Source: Chryseobacterium sediminis (GTDB lineage: Bacteria > Bacteroidota > Bacteroidia > Flavobacteriales > Weeksellaceae). From it: a stretch of 64,000 nt of DNA. The notes under the pieces were generated by a model, which was not told the DNA's origin, searched no databases, and saw only the letters and a list, made by a program, of their open reading frames with translations. Both the position numbers and the translations under genes were made by a program. The stretch spans positions 124,001 through 188,000 of the forward strand of contig NZ_VUNZ01000001.1 in NCBI RefSeq assembly GCF_008386505.1, in the 5' to 3' direction. Shown piece by piece: positions 7,289-15,355 of the stretch; position 1 is the stretch's first letter; every line of letters starts with the position of its first letter.

Positions 7289-8533
7289 TTAAGGTTTCAT
7301 ATCGTACATTACCAGGGCTGTAATCAATTTTGGTTCAATGAATGTACATTTTGGAGGCATGCTTAATCTTAAATCCGAAATTTTAATCATATCATTAAAA
7401 CTTACAGGATAAATTCCGAAACCAACTTTACCTTCACCACTGTCTACTTTTTCTTTTAAAAGATTGATTCCGTTGATGTTGGATGTTCCTTTTACATAAG
7501 AAATAAGCTCAGAGCTGTCCGGATCTTCAATTTTCAGTATATTTTTGAAAATATACTTGTCTATAAGGTGGTGATCCAGATTATCCAGAGACATTTCTTT
7601 GGAACGAAGGTCATGCTTCACATGAAGAGAGTAGAATTTCCCGTCCATATACATTGAAATATGGAATTTCTGAGAAGGGTAGTAGGATGTTTCTCCTTTT
7701 TCGTGAATAAGGAAATAGTTTTCGAGTTCCTTCAGGAAAGTTTCAGGAGACATACCATTCAAATCGTGTAAAACTCTGTTATAATCATGAATTTTAATGG
7801 ACTGATTGGAAACAATAAAACTGTAGACAAAGTTGTAAAGCTCTGTACCATTATGTTTTTTGTTTTTCTCTTTATGATATTTGGCGTTTATTGCTGTAGA
7901 ACCAATTCTGTGGTGTCCGTCAGCAATATAAAATGAATCAATCTGATCTATTACTTCTTTAAACTGCTGTAGTTTCAGGCGGTTGTCTATTCTCCAGATT
8001 TTATGTCTGATACCAATGGAGTCTACATGGTTGAAGATAGGAACGTTTTTTTCCTCATGATTCATCAGCAGCTCAATTTTTGAGTTGGCCGGATAGGTAA
8101 GTAATACAGGTTCTGCCTGCAGGTTTACTTTTTCAAGGTAATGAGCCAGTTTTTCTTTTTTCTGAGGAATGGTACTTTCGTGTCTTTTGATTTTTCCATT
8201 CCAGAAATCTTCAATACTTGCTAATCCCAGAAGTCCTCTGAACACCTGTTTGTTGGGGTAGATTTGCTCATAAAGATAGTAGGCTGAATTGTCCTGGACC
8301 AATTTCTTCTCGTCCAGAAGTTCTTCAAAGGTAGAACGGATCTTTCGCAGATTCCGGTCAATATCTTTAGATTTACTTACAACATAGGGTTTAATCATAT
8401 TGATGTAAGTATTTTCAACTTGAGCCTTCTCTGCAATCTCTTCCTGGGTAAAATTATCCAGTGGATGGGTAGGGAAAGTACTCTCGAAGTCTCTATGAGG
8501 TCTTATTCCACGGAAAGGTTTAAAAACAGGCAT
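7289..8533 (-). CDS. DUF1015 family protein, linked to serine biosynthesis
   Basis: 414 residues, full length for DUF1015 (COG4198). It starts FKPFRGIRP, as this family does, and carries a DGHHR motif at residues 205-209, reminiscent of the nucleotide-binding GxHR-type motif of ParB/sulfiredoxin-like folds. No signal peptide, so cytoplasmic. Its start lies 2 bases after the serA stop, so it is co-transcribed and probably coupled with serA. The family is commonly found next to serA/serC but its reaction is not established to my knowledge. A role in serine or phosphoserine metabolism is inferred from context and fold. Confidence 0.85.
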   Translation of the reverse strand: MPVFKPFRGIRPHRDFESTFPTHPLDNFTQEEIAEKAQVENTYINMIKPYVVSKSKDIDRNLRKIRSTFEELLDEKKLVQDNSAYYLYEQIYPNKQVFRGLLGLASIEDFWNGKIKRHESTIPQKKEKLAHYLEKVNLQAEPVLLTYPANSKIELLMNHEEKNVPIFNHVDSIGIRHKIWRIDNRLKLQQFKEVIDQIDSFYIADGHHRIGSTAINAKYHKEKNKKHNGTELYNFVYSFIVSNQSIKIHDYNRVLHDLNGMSPETFLKELENYFLIHEKGETSYYPSQKFHISMYMDGKFYSLHVKHDLRSKEMSLDNLDHHLIDKYIFKNILKIEDPDSSELISYVKGTSNINGINLLKEKVDSGEGKVGFGIYPVSFNDMIKISDLRLSMPPKCTFIEPKLITALVMYDMKP

Positions 8534-8535
8534 AT

Positions 8536-9501
8536 TTATCTTATAGTTTCTTTTTGTAGCTTAATAATTTGTTCTGCAAGTTCGATACCGATTTTTTCCT
8601 GAGCATCTACTGTATTTCCTCCAACATGTGGGGAAAGAGACAGGGCAGGGTTCATCAGTAAAGGCAGTTCCGGGCTTGGTTCGTTTTCAAAAACGTCCAA
8701 TGCTGCTCCGGCTACTTTTCCTGATTCAATAAAATCTATCAGTGTCACTTCATTGATGACACCTCCTCTTGCAGTATTTACAATATAGACTCCGTCTTTC
8801 ATTTTTTCAAACTGAGGGGTATCTATAATATATTCATTCGTTTTCGGCGTATTGATACTGATGAAATCTGCATCTTTCAGGAATGCATCCATATCATTGG
8901 TGGAAGTGATTTCAAAGTTAACAGATTGTCCGTTAAAGAAGTTCAGGGTAAGAACTTCTGTTTTAGGGCTTCTCGTCAGAACGGTTACGTTCATTCCTAA
9001 AGCAATTCCTATTTTTATGACTTCCTGACCAATACTTCCAAAGCCGATTACTCCTAATGTTTTTCCTGAAAGTTCATATGCATTGCTGAATGATTTTTTC
9101 ATAGCACTGAAATGAGTATCTCCTTCCAAAGGCATCAGTCTGTTGGATTCGTGAAGGAATCTTGCCAGTGAAATGAAATGTCCGAAAACTAGTTCAGCCA
9201 CTGATTTTGAAGAGGCCGTAGGAGTATTGATTACTTTAATCCCCTTGCTTTTGGCATATTCCACATCAATGTTATCCATCCCGATACCGCCTCTTCCAAT
9301 GATTTTAAGGCCGGGACATGCATCAATAAGCTCTTGTCTCACTTTCGTTACACTTCTTACAAGCAGGACGTCTACATTATTATCGTTGATAAAATTAATA
9401 ACGTGATCCTGAGCCACTCTATTGTCCAGGATTTCAATTCCGGCTTCTTTTAAAGCGTTTTCTCCTGCTTTCGAGATTCCATCGTTTGCTAAAACTTTCA
9501 T
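8536..9501 (-). CDS. serA: D-3-phosphoglycerate dehydrogenase
   Basis: Oxidises 3-phosphoglycerate to 3-phosphohydroxypyruvate with NAD, the first step of serine synthesis. 321 residues, the short form: catalytic and NAD domains only, with no C-terminal ACT domain, so the usual serine feedback site of longer SerA proteins is missing. NAD-binding motif GFGSIGQ near residue 157, NTARGGVIN with the active-site Arg, DVFENEP, and the catalytic His in LSPHVGGNT. It lies between serC upstream and DUF1015 downstream in one minus-strand cluster. Confidence 0.92.
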   Translation of the reverse strand: MKVLANDGISKAGENALKEAGIEILDNRVAQDHVINFINDNNVDVLLVRSVTKVRQELIDACPGLKIIGRGGIGMDNIDVEYAKSKGIKVINTPTASSKSVAELVFGHFISLARFLHESNRLMPLEGDTHFSAMKKSFSNAYELSGKTLGVIGFGSIGQEVIKIGIALGMNVTVLTRSPKTEVLTLNFFNGQSVNFEITSTNDMDAFLKDADFISINTPKTNEYIIDTPQFEKMKDGVYIVNTARGGVINEVTLIDFIESGKVAGAALDVFENEPSPELPLLMNPALSLSPHVGGNTVDAQEKIGIELAEQIIKLQKETIR

Positions 9502-9624
9502 GAGTTATTTTGATTTAAAGATTGAAAAATGTAAAAATTTCAAAATTTTAAAACTGAGGCGCAAATTAATAAATTTAAATTAACTGCTTTTCAATCTTTC
9601 AATCTTTGAATTTTAAATACTTAA
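9502..9624. repeat. AT-rich spacer with TTGAAAnnTTTGAA-like short repeats
   Basis: The serC-serA spacer contains repeated motifs of the type TTTCAAnnTTT / CTTTCAATCTTTGAA. Similar AT-rich motifs recur near 14571-14595 and 61488-61520. No gene or terminator is seen here. Confidence 0.4.
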
Positions 9625-10689
9625 TTATTTGATTGACTTCATTACATCTACCAAAACCTGCACACTTTCAATAGGTAAGGCATTGTATAAACTTGCTCTG
9701 TATCCGCCCAGGCTTCTGTGTCCGTTTAATCCACTAATACCTGCGGCTTTCCATGCGTTGTCAAATTCTTCTTTTTTGCTTTCGTCGGTGATTTTGAAAG
9801 AAACATTCATCAGTGAACGGTCTTCTTTCACGCAGAAAGTTTCAAATAGGGGATTACTGTCGATTTCGTCATATAAAAGCTTGGCTTTTGCTTCGTTTCT
9901 CTGTTCAGCAGCAGCAATTCCTCCGTTTTTTTCAAGATACTGAAGGGTAAGTAAAGAGGCATATACAGGGAATACCGGCGGCGTATTGTACATTGATTCT
10001 TTGGCGATGTGCTGAGAATAATCCAAGATAGAAAACATGTTTTCTCTTCCTGTTTTACCAAGGATTTCTTTTTTTATCACCACTAAAGTAACTCCCGCAG
10101 GTCCCATATTTTTCTGAGCGCCCGCATAGATCAGATCAAATTTGGAAAAATCCAGTTGTCTTGAGAAGATATCAGAACTCATATCACAAACCATCAGGGT
10201 GTCCACTTCAGGGAAAGATTTCATCTGAGTTCCATAGATCGTGTTGTTGGAAGTACAGTGGAAATAATCATATTCTGCACCAACAGTATAGTTTTTAGGA
10301 ATAAAAGAGTAATTTTCTTCTTTTGAAGAACCTACTACATCTACTGTTCCTACTTTTTTTGCTTCTTTGATGGCTCCGGCTGCCCATGTTCCTGTATCCA
10401 GGTAAGCTGCTTTTCCTCCTACTTTCATCAGGTTGTAAGGAACCATGGCAAACTGCAGGCTGGCACCACCTCCTAAATAAAGAACTTCATAATCATCACC
10501 AAGATTCATCAGTCTTTTTACAATTGCACGCGCTTCGTCCATTACAGCTACGAAATCCTTACTTCTGTGAGAAATTTCAAGAAGAGACAATCCGATACCG
10601 TTGAAGTCCAGAATAGCCTGTGCTGATTTTTCAAATACCTCCTGTGGCAAAATACATGGCCCTGCGCTGAAGTTGTGCTTTTTGTTCAT
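9625..10689 (-). CDS. serC: Phosphoserine aminotransferase
   Basis: PLP enzyme converting 3-phosphohydroxypyruvate and glutamate to O-phosphoserine. 354 residues, normal length. Begins HNFSAGPCILP as SerC proteins do; GGGASLQF binds the cofactor phosphate, and the PLP lysine is Lys193 in YAGAQKNMGP. First gene of the serC-serA-DUF1015 group; the 123-base gap to serA lacks a clear terminator. No serB is present in the window. Confidence 0.95.
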   Translation of the reverse strand: MNKKHNFSAGPCILPQEVFEKSAQAILDFNGIGLSLLEISHRSKDFVAVMDEARAIVKRLMNLGDDYEVLYLGGGASLQFAMVPYNLMKVGGKAAYLDTGTWAAGAIKEAKKVGTVDVVGSSKEENYSFIPKNYTVGAEYDYFHCTSNNTIYGTQMKSFPEVDTLMVCDMSSDIFSRQLDFSKFDLIYAGAQKNMGPAGVTLVVIKKEILGKTGRENMFSILDYSQHIAKESMYNTPPVFPVYASLLTLQYLEKNGGIAAAEQRNEAKAKLLYDEIDSNPLFETFCVKEDRSLMNVSFKITDESKKEEFDNAWKAAGISGLNGHRSLGGYRASLYNALPIESVQVLVDVMKSIK

Positions 10690-10762
10690 ATTTTTATTTT
10701 TTGGTTGCTTCCGGATTTTATATTCCTTCCGCTTTATTTTTGGTTAAATTGAATTTTTGGAC

Positions 10763-10800
10763 AAAAAAACCGCCTCACAGATGATGAGACGGAACTTTTT
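10763..10800 (-). terminator. Terminator of the ferredoxin gene
   Basis: Arms CCGCCTCA and TGAGACGG pair with one mismatch. Read on the minus strand, a run of seven T follows. It also shields serC from readthrough. Confidence 0.8.
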
Positions 10801-11150
10801 TATTCGCCGTGTAAGAATGCTTTTTTATCAAGAAGAGATTCTTCAGATTCTACGTGATCCTCGTCAGGAACACAACAGTCTACAGGGCATACCGCCGCAC
10901 ACTGAGGTTCTTCGTGGAATCCTTTACATTCTGTACATTTATCTGTTACAATAAAATATACATCATCACTTACAGGTTCCTGTGGTGCATCTGCATCTAC
11001 AGTAAGTCCCGACGGCATAGTAATTGTACCTTGAAGAGCCGTACCGTCAGAAGCTTTCCAATCTACAGCTCCTTCATATATTGCATTGTTTGGACATTCC
11101 GGTTCGCAAGCCCCACAGTTAATGCATTCATCAGTTATTTTAATAGCCAT
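10800..11150 (-). CDS. Ferredoxin with two 4Fe-4S clusters, long-loop type
   Basis: 116 residues. Cluster 1 ligands are Cys9, 12, 15 and 19-Pro. Cluster 2 is Cys72-x2-Cys75-x8-Cys84-x3-Cys88-Pro, the extended loop seen in Allochromatium-type ferredoxins. An unusually long linker of about 50 residues (27-71) separates them, and Cys92-Cys93 follow. The acidic C-terminal tail is typical of an electron carrier. It is divergent from the acyl-CoA reductase with a shared 59-base promoter region. Redox partner unknown. Confidence 0.9.
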   Translation of the reverse strand: MAIKITDECINCGACEPECPNNAIYEGAVDWKASDGTALQGTITMPSGLTVDADAPQEPVSDDVYFIVTDKCTECKGFHEEPQCAAVCPVDCCVPDEDHVESEESLLDKKAFLHGE

Positions 11151-11163
11151 CGCTAATTTTTTT

Positions 11164-11181
11164 TAAATTTGCACAAAATTA
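11164..11181. promoter_or_regulatory. Back-to-back -7 elements of a divergent promoter pair
   Basis: TAAATTTG on the plus strand (11164-11171) and TAATTTTG on the minus strand (11181-11174) both match TAnnTTTG and face in opposite directions within 18 bases. Clear -33 TTG boxes at the usual spacing are not visible. Confidence 0.45.
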
Positions 11182-11209
11182 CAAAATATTCCCCAATTTT
11201 AAAGTAATT

Positions 11210-12244
11210 ATGAATACCGAAAATCAAGTTTTAGGACTTATTAAATTAAGTGATTATATAAAAGCGTTTTTAGCGAAGAAACCGGAAGATCACAATGAAA
11301 ACGATGCAGATATTGAATTATTGTTGAAAAGGTCTGAAATAGAGAATCCATGGTTTACTGTTGATAATCAGAAATTTGCTTTACAGCAATGGGCAGATCT
11401 TTTGACTGAAGAAAATATCAAAAACTGGCTTGGAAATTATTCAATCTCTAAAATTTCAAAAAGAGTTGGACTTATTTTAGCCGGAAATATTCCTTTGGTA
11501 GGCTTTCATGATGTGATGTCTGTTGTTTTAAGCAATCATATTCCTGTTATTAAACTTTCTTCAAAAGATAAGTACATGGTTCCGTTTTTATTAAAAAAAT
11601 GGAATGAGTTTTCTAATGAAAATGTAGTGTTTGAATTTGTAGAAAAATTAGAAAATTTTGATGCTGTAATTGCCACAGGAAGTAATAATACAGCCAGATA
11701 TCTGGAATATTATTTCAAGAATCATTTGAGTATTATCCGTAAAAACAGAACTTCCATTGCCGTGTTGAAAGGTGATGAAACGGATGCAGAACTGCAATTG
11801 CTGGCAAAAGATATTTTCCAGTATTTTGGATTGGGATGCCGAAATGTGACGAGAATTTTTATTCCTCAGGATTTTGTTATTGACAGATTGTTTGAGAATT
11901 TCTTAGGATTTCAGGATATCATCAATCATAATAAATATGCTAACAATTATGATTATAACAGAGCGGTTTATCTTTTAAATCAGGATAAATTCTGGGATAA
12001 TAATTTTGTGATGCTTAAAGAAGATGATAAACTTTTCAGTCCGCTTTCTGTAATTAATTTCAGCAGATATGAGTCTTTGGATGATGTGAAAACATTTATT
12101 GCTGAAAACGAAGAGAATATCCAGTGTGTGGTATCTAAAGAAGAGTTGGGATTGAATGCTATTCCGTTTGGAGAAGCACAGAATCCGGGGCTTGATACCT
12201 ATGCGGATAATGTAGATACAATGAAATTTTTAGAACTGGTCTGA
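11210..12244 (+). CDS. LuxC-family acyl-CoA reductase
   Basis: 344 residues. The fold is aldehyde-dehydrogenase-like with the LuxC-type region LILAGNIPLVGFHDVMSV (about residues 84-101) and IATGSNNTARYLEYYF (about 149-164); GLGCRNVTRIFIP (about 204-216) holds the expected catalytic Cys. It should reduce an acyl-CoA (or acyl ester) to an aldehyde with NADPH. No lux genes are near, so it is probably a flavobacterial lipid or storage function. It is shorter than bacterial LuxC of about 480 residues, as usual for the Bacteroidota form. Divergent from ferredoxin. Confidence 0.75.
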   Translation: MNTENQVLGLIKLSDYIKAFLAKKPEDHNENDADIELLLKRSEIENPWFTVDNQKFALQQWADLLTEENIKNWLGNYSISKISKRVGLILAGNIPLVGFHDVMSVVLSNHIPVIKLSSKDKYMVPFLLKKWNEFSNENVVFEFVEKLENFDAVIATGSNNTARYLEYYFKNHLSIIRKNRTSIAVLKGDETDAELQLLAKDIFQYFGLGCRNVTRIFIPQDFVIDRLFENFLGFQDIINHNKYANNYDYNRAVYLLNQDKFWDNNFVMLKEDDKLFSPLSVINFSRYESLDDVKTFIAENEENIQCVVSKEELGLNAIPFGEAQNPGLDTYADNVDTMKFLELV

Positions 12245-12284
12245 TTTTCGTATCTTCCATCACTTATTTCACCAGATAACAAAA

Positions 12285-12731
12285 ATGAATACTATGAAAA
12301 AATTATTGCTGGGAATTGCTCTTGTGGGTGCGCAGTTGATGTTTGCTCAGAAAGTAGCAGGTGTAAAGGTTGAGGGTAACCAGAAAAAAGAGCAGCCGGC
12401 TGCTATAAGCAAGGAGAAGGTAAGTCTTTATAATGATAACTTCCTTAAGTTTGTTGAGGCTTTGCAGGCTTCTGATCGTAAGACAATTGACGGATTACTT
12501 TCCGAGAAGGTAAAGGAAATTGTGACGGATGATGTGCTTAAAAAAGTCAAGGACGGCATTGATCCCAATAAAAAACTTGAAGTCTTAAAAGCGGGATATT
12601 ATAAAACAATGGATGGAACCAATCATCCAAGTATTAAGTATAAATATGCAGGGGAATCGTCTTCCAAAGAAGCTATTACAGCTGTATTTGAGGATGACGG
12701 AAAAATTCTGGGTGTATTGCCTGCGAAATAA
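12285..12731 (+). CDS. Small secreted protein of unknown function
   Basis: 148 residues with a signal peptide ending near MFAQ. An alternative start at 12294 (MKKLLLG) fits a typical signal peptide equally well. The mature part is Lys-rich with repeated short helices (EKVKEIVTDDVLKKVKDG) and a beta-rich C-terminal half, resembling DUF3887-like or NTF2-like secreted domains in general shape; I cannot name a family. Probably periplasmic. Lies in line with the acyl-CoA reductase gene. Confidence 0.65.
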   Translation: MNTMKKLLLGIALVGAQLMFAQKVAGVKVEGNQKKEQPAAISKEKVSLYNDNFLKFVEALQASDRKTIDGLLSEKVKEIVTDDVLKKVKDGIDPNKKLEVLKAGYYKTMDGTNHPSIKYKYAGESSSKEAITAVFEDDGKILGVLPAK

Positions 12732-12772
12732 GATTAAAAATTTATTTTCGATTAACTAAAAAAATATTAACT

Positions 12773-13462
12773 ATGATGACAGATGTTTTAGTCGCTCATT
12801 CTTCGGAAGTTGAAAAGGCGAGTTTTTACAAGAAGACGTATTTGCATGTTGCTTTATCTATTCTTGCATTTATTGGAGTTGAAACGATATTATTGAAAAC
12901 GGTTCCGAAAGAAATTATTTTCATGATGTTTGCTCAGAAATATATTTGGTTACTAATCATTGGTGTTTTCTGGTTAGCTTCTGTTTTAGCTTCTAAATGG
13001 TCGCTTTCACAAAGTAAATCTACTCAGTATTTAGGACTAGGGTTTTATATCCTTTTGGAAGCCATTATTTTTATGCCTCTGCTTTTTATTGCTACAAATA
13101 TAGAAGGAGGATCAAATATAATCTTTCAGGCTGCAACTTTAACGATCGCAATGTTTGCGGGTATTTCCGCTGTAGCATTCACTTCTAAAAGGGATTTTTC
13201 TTTTTTAAGAAATATTATTGTGATTGGTGGGTTTATTTCCATAGGACTTATTGTAGGTGGGATGATCTTCGGTTTTAACCTTGGGTTGTGGTTTTCAGTA
13301 GGAATGGTAATTTTAGCTTCGGCTACTATTTTATATCAGACCAGTAAATTAAAAGATTCCTATGGTACGAACCAGTATGTGGGGGCGGCATTACAGCTTT
13401 TTGCTTCTATTATGCTTCTTTTCTGGTATATTCTAAGCATTCTGATGAGCAGAAGAAACTAA
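12773..13462 (+). CDS. Bax inhibitor-1 (YccA-like) membrane protein
   Basis: 229 residues with about seven hydrophobic segments. The C-terminal pattern ILYQTSKLKDSYG...QYVGAALQLFASIMLLFWYILSIL is that of the BI-1 family, whose bacterial members include YccA, a modulator of FtsH, and YetJ, a pH-gated calcium channel. Inner membrane. Its role here is not evident from the neighbours. The start at 12773 may instead be the second ATG at 12776. Confidence 0.85.
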   Translation: MMTDVLVAHSSEVEKASFYKKTYLHVALSILAFIGVETILLKTVPKEIIFMMFAQKYIWLLIIGVFWLASVLASKWSLSQSKSTQYLGLGFYILLEAIIFMPLLFIATNIEGGSNIIFQAATLTIAMFAGISAVAFTSKRDFSFLRNIIVIGGFISIGLIVGGMIFGFNLGLWFSVGMVILASATILYQTSKLKDSYGTNQYVGAALQLFASIMLLFWYILSILMSRRN

Positions 13463-13490
13463 TTGATATTTTATCTTTTAAAATAATAGT

Positions 13491-13520
13491 CCCGGTGATT
13501 TTTCATCGGGATTTCTTTTT
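13491..13520 (+). terminator. Terminator after the BI-1 gene
   Basis: CCCGGTGA and TCATCGGG form an 8-bp stem (one G-T pair) with a TTTT loop, followed by a T-rich tract. Confidence 0.85.
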
Positions 13521-13521
13521 T

Positions 13522-13692
13522 AACACAAATTACACAAATGATTTCACAGATTACACAATTGAAGAGGATTGGGATTTATTTTATAACCACAGATTTCACA
13601 GATAGACACAGATGATTGTGTGTTGACGGAATACTTTCGCATTCTTTTATTTGCAAAATTAGTGCAAAGATACTTGTGTTATTAGTGGTTTG
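13522..13692. repeat. Degenerate CACAGATT/ACACAA interspersed repeats
   Basis: Gene-free stretch (13463-13928). It holds related motifs ACACAAATTACACAAATG, TTTCACAGATTACACAA (13542-13558), ACCACAGATTTCACAGAT (13587-13604) and CACAGATGATTGTG, then TGCAAA repeated at 13652 and 13664. These resemble short repeats scattered between genes in flavobacterial genomes. I see no coding potential on either strand. Confidence 0.5.
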
Positions 13693-13859
13693 GGGAATTT
13701 AAACCCAAAAAATCCAGATGAAGTTTCACCGGATTTTATTTGGATATTCTTTAAAAGTTTTCATACAACTACCAGCTTCATGAGACTGATTAAGGTCCTT
13801 TGAAGTAAGTTTTACTGTTGACGTAAAAAGATTCTTAAAGAATAGAAAAAGTATAGTAA

Positions 13860-13873
13860 TGAGGAAAACCTCA
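13860..13873 (-). terminator. Weak terminator-like hairpin
   Basis: TGAGG/CCTCA with a four-base loop, followed on the minus strand by a T-rich stretch some 10 bases on; possibly ends the thioredoxin-DUF6952 transcript. Confidence 0.4.
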
Positions 13874-13928
13874 GGTATTGTATTTTGTGTTTTTTGCAAT
13901 CTTTTAATTAAAAAATAATCAAAAGATA

Positions 13929-14177
13929 TTATTTGTCAATTGATCCTAAAACCTTCTGGGCAAAAGAGTTTAAAGCATCTTTTTCGCTCATTCCGTTCTG
14001 TACTTTGGCGTGAACTTCTAAAGCTCCGCAGATGTTGGTGATCAATTCTCCTGCAACATTTAAGTCTTCTTCACTTGTTCCTCTGAATTCGCAGAAACTT
14101 TCCAGTACTTCTAATGTTTTTTCAAGGTTTTCAGGAGTCTGATTCTGATAAAACTGTCTGATTACGGGTAATTTCAT
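13929..14177 (-). CDS. DUF6952-like small protein, coupled to thioredoxin
   Basis: 82 residues, cytoplasmic, mostly helical (MKLPVIRQFYQNQTPENLEKTLEVLESFCE). Its ATG shares one base with the thioredoxin stop codon (TAATG), so it is translationally coupled and probably works with that protein or is needed in matching amount. The family is restricted to Bacteroidota as far as I know and has no assigned function. One conserved Cys lies in the ESFCEFRG segment and another in ITNICGA. Confidence 0.7.
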   Translation of the reverse strand: MKLPVIRQFYQNQTPENLEKTLEVLESFCEFRGTSEEDLNVAGELITNICGALEVHAKVQNGMSEKDALNSFAQKVLGSIDK

Positions 14178-14485
14178 TATGCTAATTCGTTAAAAAGGTT
14201 AATTAAACTTTCTGCCTGGTTAGATTGAACCTGGTTTACCAATTCTCCGTTTTTAAAGATGGCGAAAGTAGGTAAGTTGTCCACTTTTGCTAATTTTCTG
14301 CTTTCAGGAAGCTTTTCAGCATCTACATATAAAAATGGAATAGAGTCATTTTCAGATGCCAGTTTTTTGAATTTTGGCTTCATGATTCTGCAGTTTCCAC
14401 ACCATGTTGCGCCATACTGAACAACTACTTTTTCGTTGTCGTTAACTATATTCTGTAATGTATCTTCGGTTAATTCTGTGTACAT
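14177..14485 (-). CDS. Thioredoxin-family protein
   Basis: 102 residues from the ATG at 14485 (MYTELTEDTL). The longer frame to 14578 would add a non-homologous AT-rich leader that includes half of a hairpin, so I reject it. Active site WCGNC with Cys29 and Cys32, then KPKF and the cis-Pro in VDNLPTFAIFKNG. Cytoplasmic disulfide reductant. It lies downstream of the peroxiredoxin gene and is its likely electron donor; a 16-bp inverted repeat lies in its leader. Confidence 0.88.
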   Translation of the reverse strand: MYTELTEDTLQNIVNDNEKVVVQYGATWCGNCRIMKPKFKKLASENDSIPFLYVDAEKLPESRKLAKVDNLPTFAIFKNGELVNQVQSNQAESLINLFNELA

Positions 14486-14536
14486 GATTGTAATTTGAAA
14501 ATTTATTAATTGGGATGTGTTACTATTTGTAAAGAA

Positions 14537-14592
14537 GAAAATGAGATAATTTTTAATAACCTTGAGATTAATTTTCAAATTATCTCATTTTC
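14537..14592. repeat. Perfect 16-bp inverted repeat between peroxiredoxin and thioredoxin
   Basis: GAAAATGAGATAATTT (14537-14552) and its exact reverse complement (14577-14592) are separated by 24 bases. It lies 16 bases after the peroxiredoxin stop and about 50 bases before the thioredoxin start on the minus strand. It could be an RNA processing or stabilising stem, or an interspersed repeat. No T-run follows directly, so it is not a classic terminator. Confidence 0.75.
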
Positions 14593-14608
14593 AAATTAAC
14601 ACATTATA

Positions 14609-15241
14609 TTAGTTCTTAGCTAAATATTCTGCTGTAGAAGTTCTGTCTGCTTTCATTGCATCTTTTCCTTCTTCCCAGTTTGCAGGACATACTTCACCAT
14701 GTTTTTGAACGTGAGTGTAAGCGTCAATTAATCTTAAGAATTCTTTTACGTTTCTTCCCAGAGGCATATCATTTACCGCTTCGTGGAAGATTTTTCCAGT
14801 TTCGTCGATAAGGTAAGTTGCTCTATAAGTTACGTTAGAGCCTGTGAAAACTTCTTCTCCTTCTTCATTGTATTCGAAGTCCTGATCAACAATTCCTAAT
14901 GTATTTGCCAATTGTCTGTGAGTATCAGCTAAAAGTGGGTAAGTTACTCCTTCAATACCTCCGTTATCTTTTGGTGTGTTCAACCATGCGAAGTGTACTT
15001 CGTTAGTATCACAAGATGCACCGATTACTTTAGTGTTTCTTTTTTCAAACTCTCCTAAAGCCTCCTGGAAAGCGTGAAGCTCAGTAGGGCATACGAAAGT
15101 GAAATCTTTAGGGTACCAGAATAAAAGAACTTTTTGCTGGTTGTTTACTGCTTCATCAAGGATGTTGATTCTTAGATCGTCACCCATTTCCGACATTGCG
15201 TCAATTGTTAAATTTGGGAATTTTTTTCCTACTAAAGACAT
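14609..15241 (-). CDS. Typical 2-Cys peroxiredoxin (AhpC/Prx1 group)
   Basis: 210 residues. The peroxidatic Cys51 is in FTFVCPTEL and the resolving Cys185 in HGEVCPANW. It reduces hydrogen peroxide and organic peroxides in the cytoplasm, with thioredoxin (encoded next downstream) or an AhpF-type reductase as donor; no ahpF is nearby. A well-formed promoter precedes it. Confidence 0.93.
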   Translation of the reverse strand: MSLVGKKFPNLTIDAMSEMGDDLRINILDEAVNNQQKVLLFWYPKDFTFVCPTELHAFQEALGEFEKRNTKVIGASCDTNEVHFAWLNTPKDNGGIEGVTYPLLADTHRQLANTLGIVDQDFEYNEEGEEVFTGSNVTYRATYLIDETGKIFHEAVNDMPLGRNVKEFLRLIDAYTHVQKHGEVCPANWEEGKDAMKADRTSTAEYLAKN

Positions 15242-15273
15242 AATTTTCTGTTTTTATATTTAAATTTCTGTTG

Positions 15274-15305
15274 CAAAGATATAAAAGATTCATCTATCGA
15301 ACAAA
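15274..15305 (-). promoter_or_regulatory. Flavobacterial promoter of the peroxiredoxin gene
   Basis: On the minus strand TTTG (15305-15302), a 20-base spacer, then TATCTTTG (15281-15274), matching TTTG/TAnnTTTG of the Bacteroidota primary sigma factor. Confidence 0.7.
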
Positions 15306-15355
15306 CAAATATTGATAAATAAAATCTATAATTGTTTTTGATGTGTTGTTAAATA

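Noticed and set aside
11164..11181. Operator palindrome between ferredoxin and acyl-CoA reductase
   Set aside because: The symmetry is explained by two opposite -7 elements; the arms do not form an exact palindrome.
14486..14578. Extended N-terminus of thioredoxin
   Set aside because: The extra 31 residues are not thioredoxin-like and come from AT-rich sequence with half of an inverted repeat.
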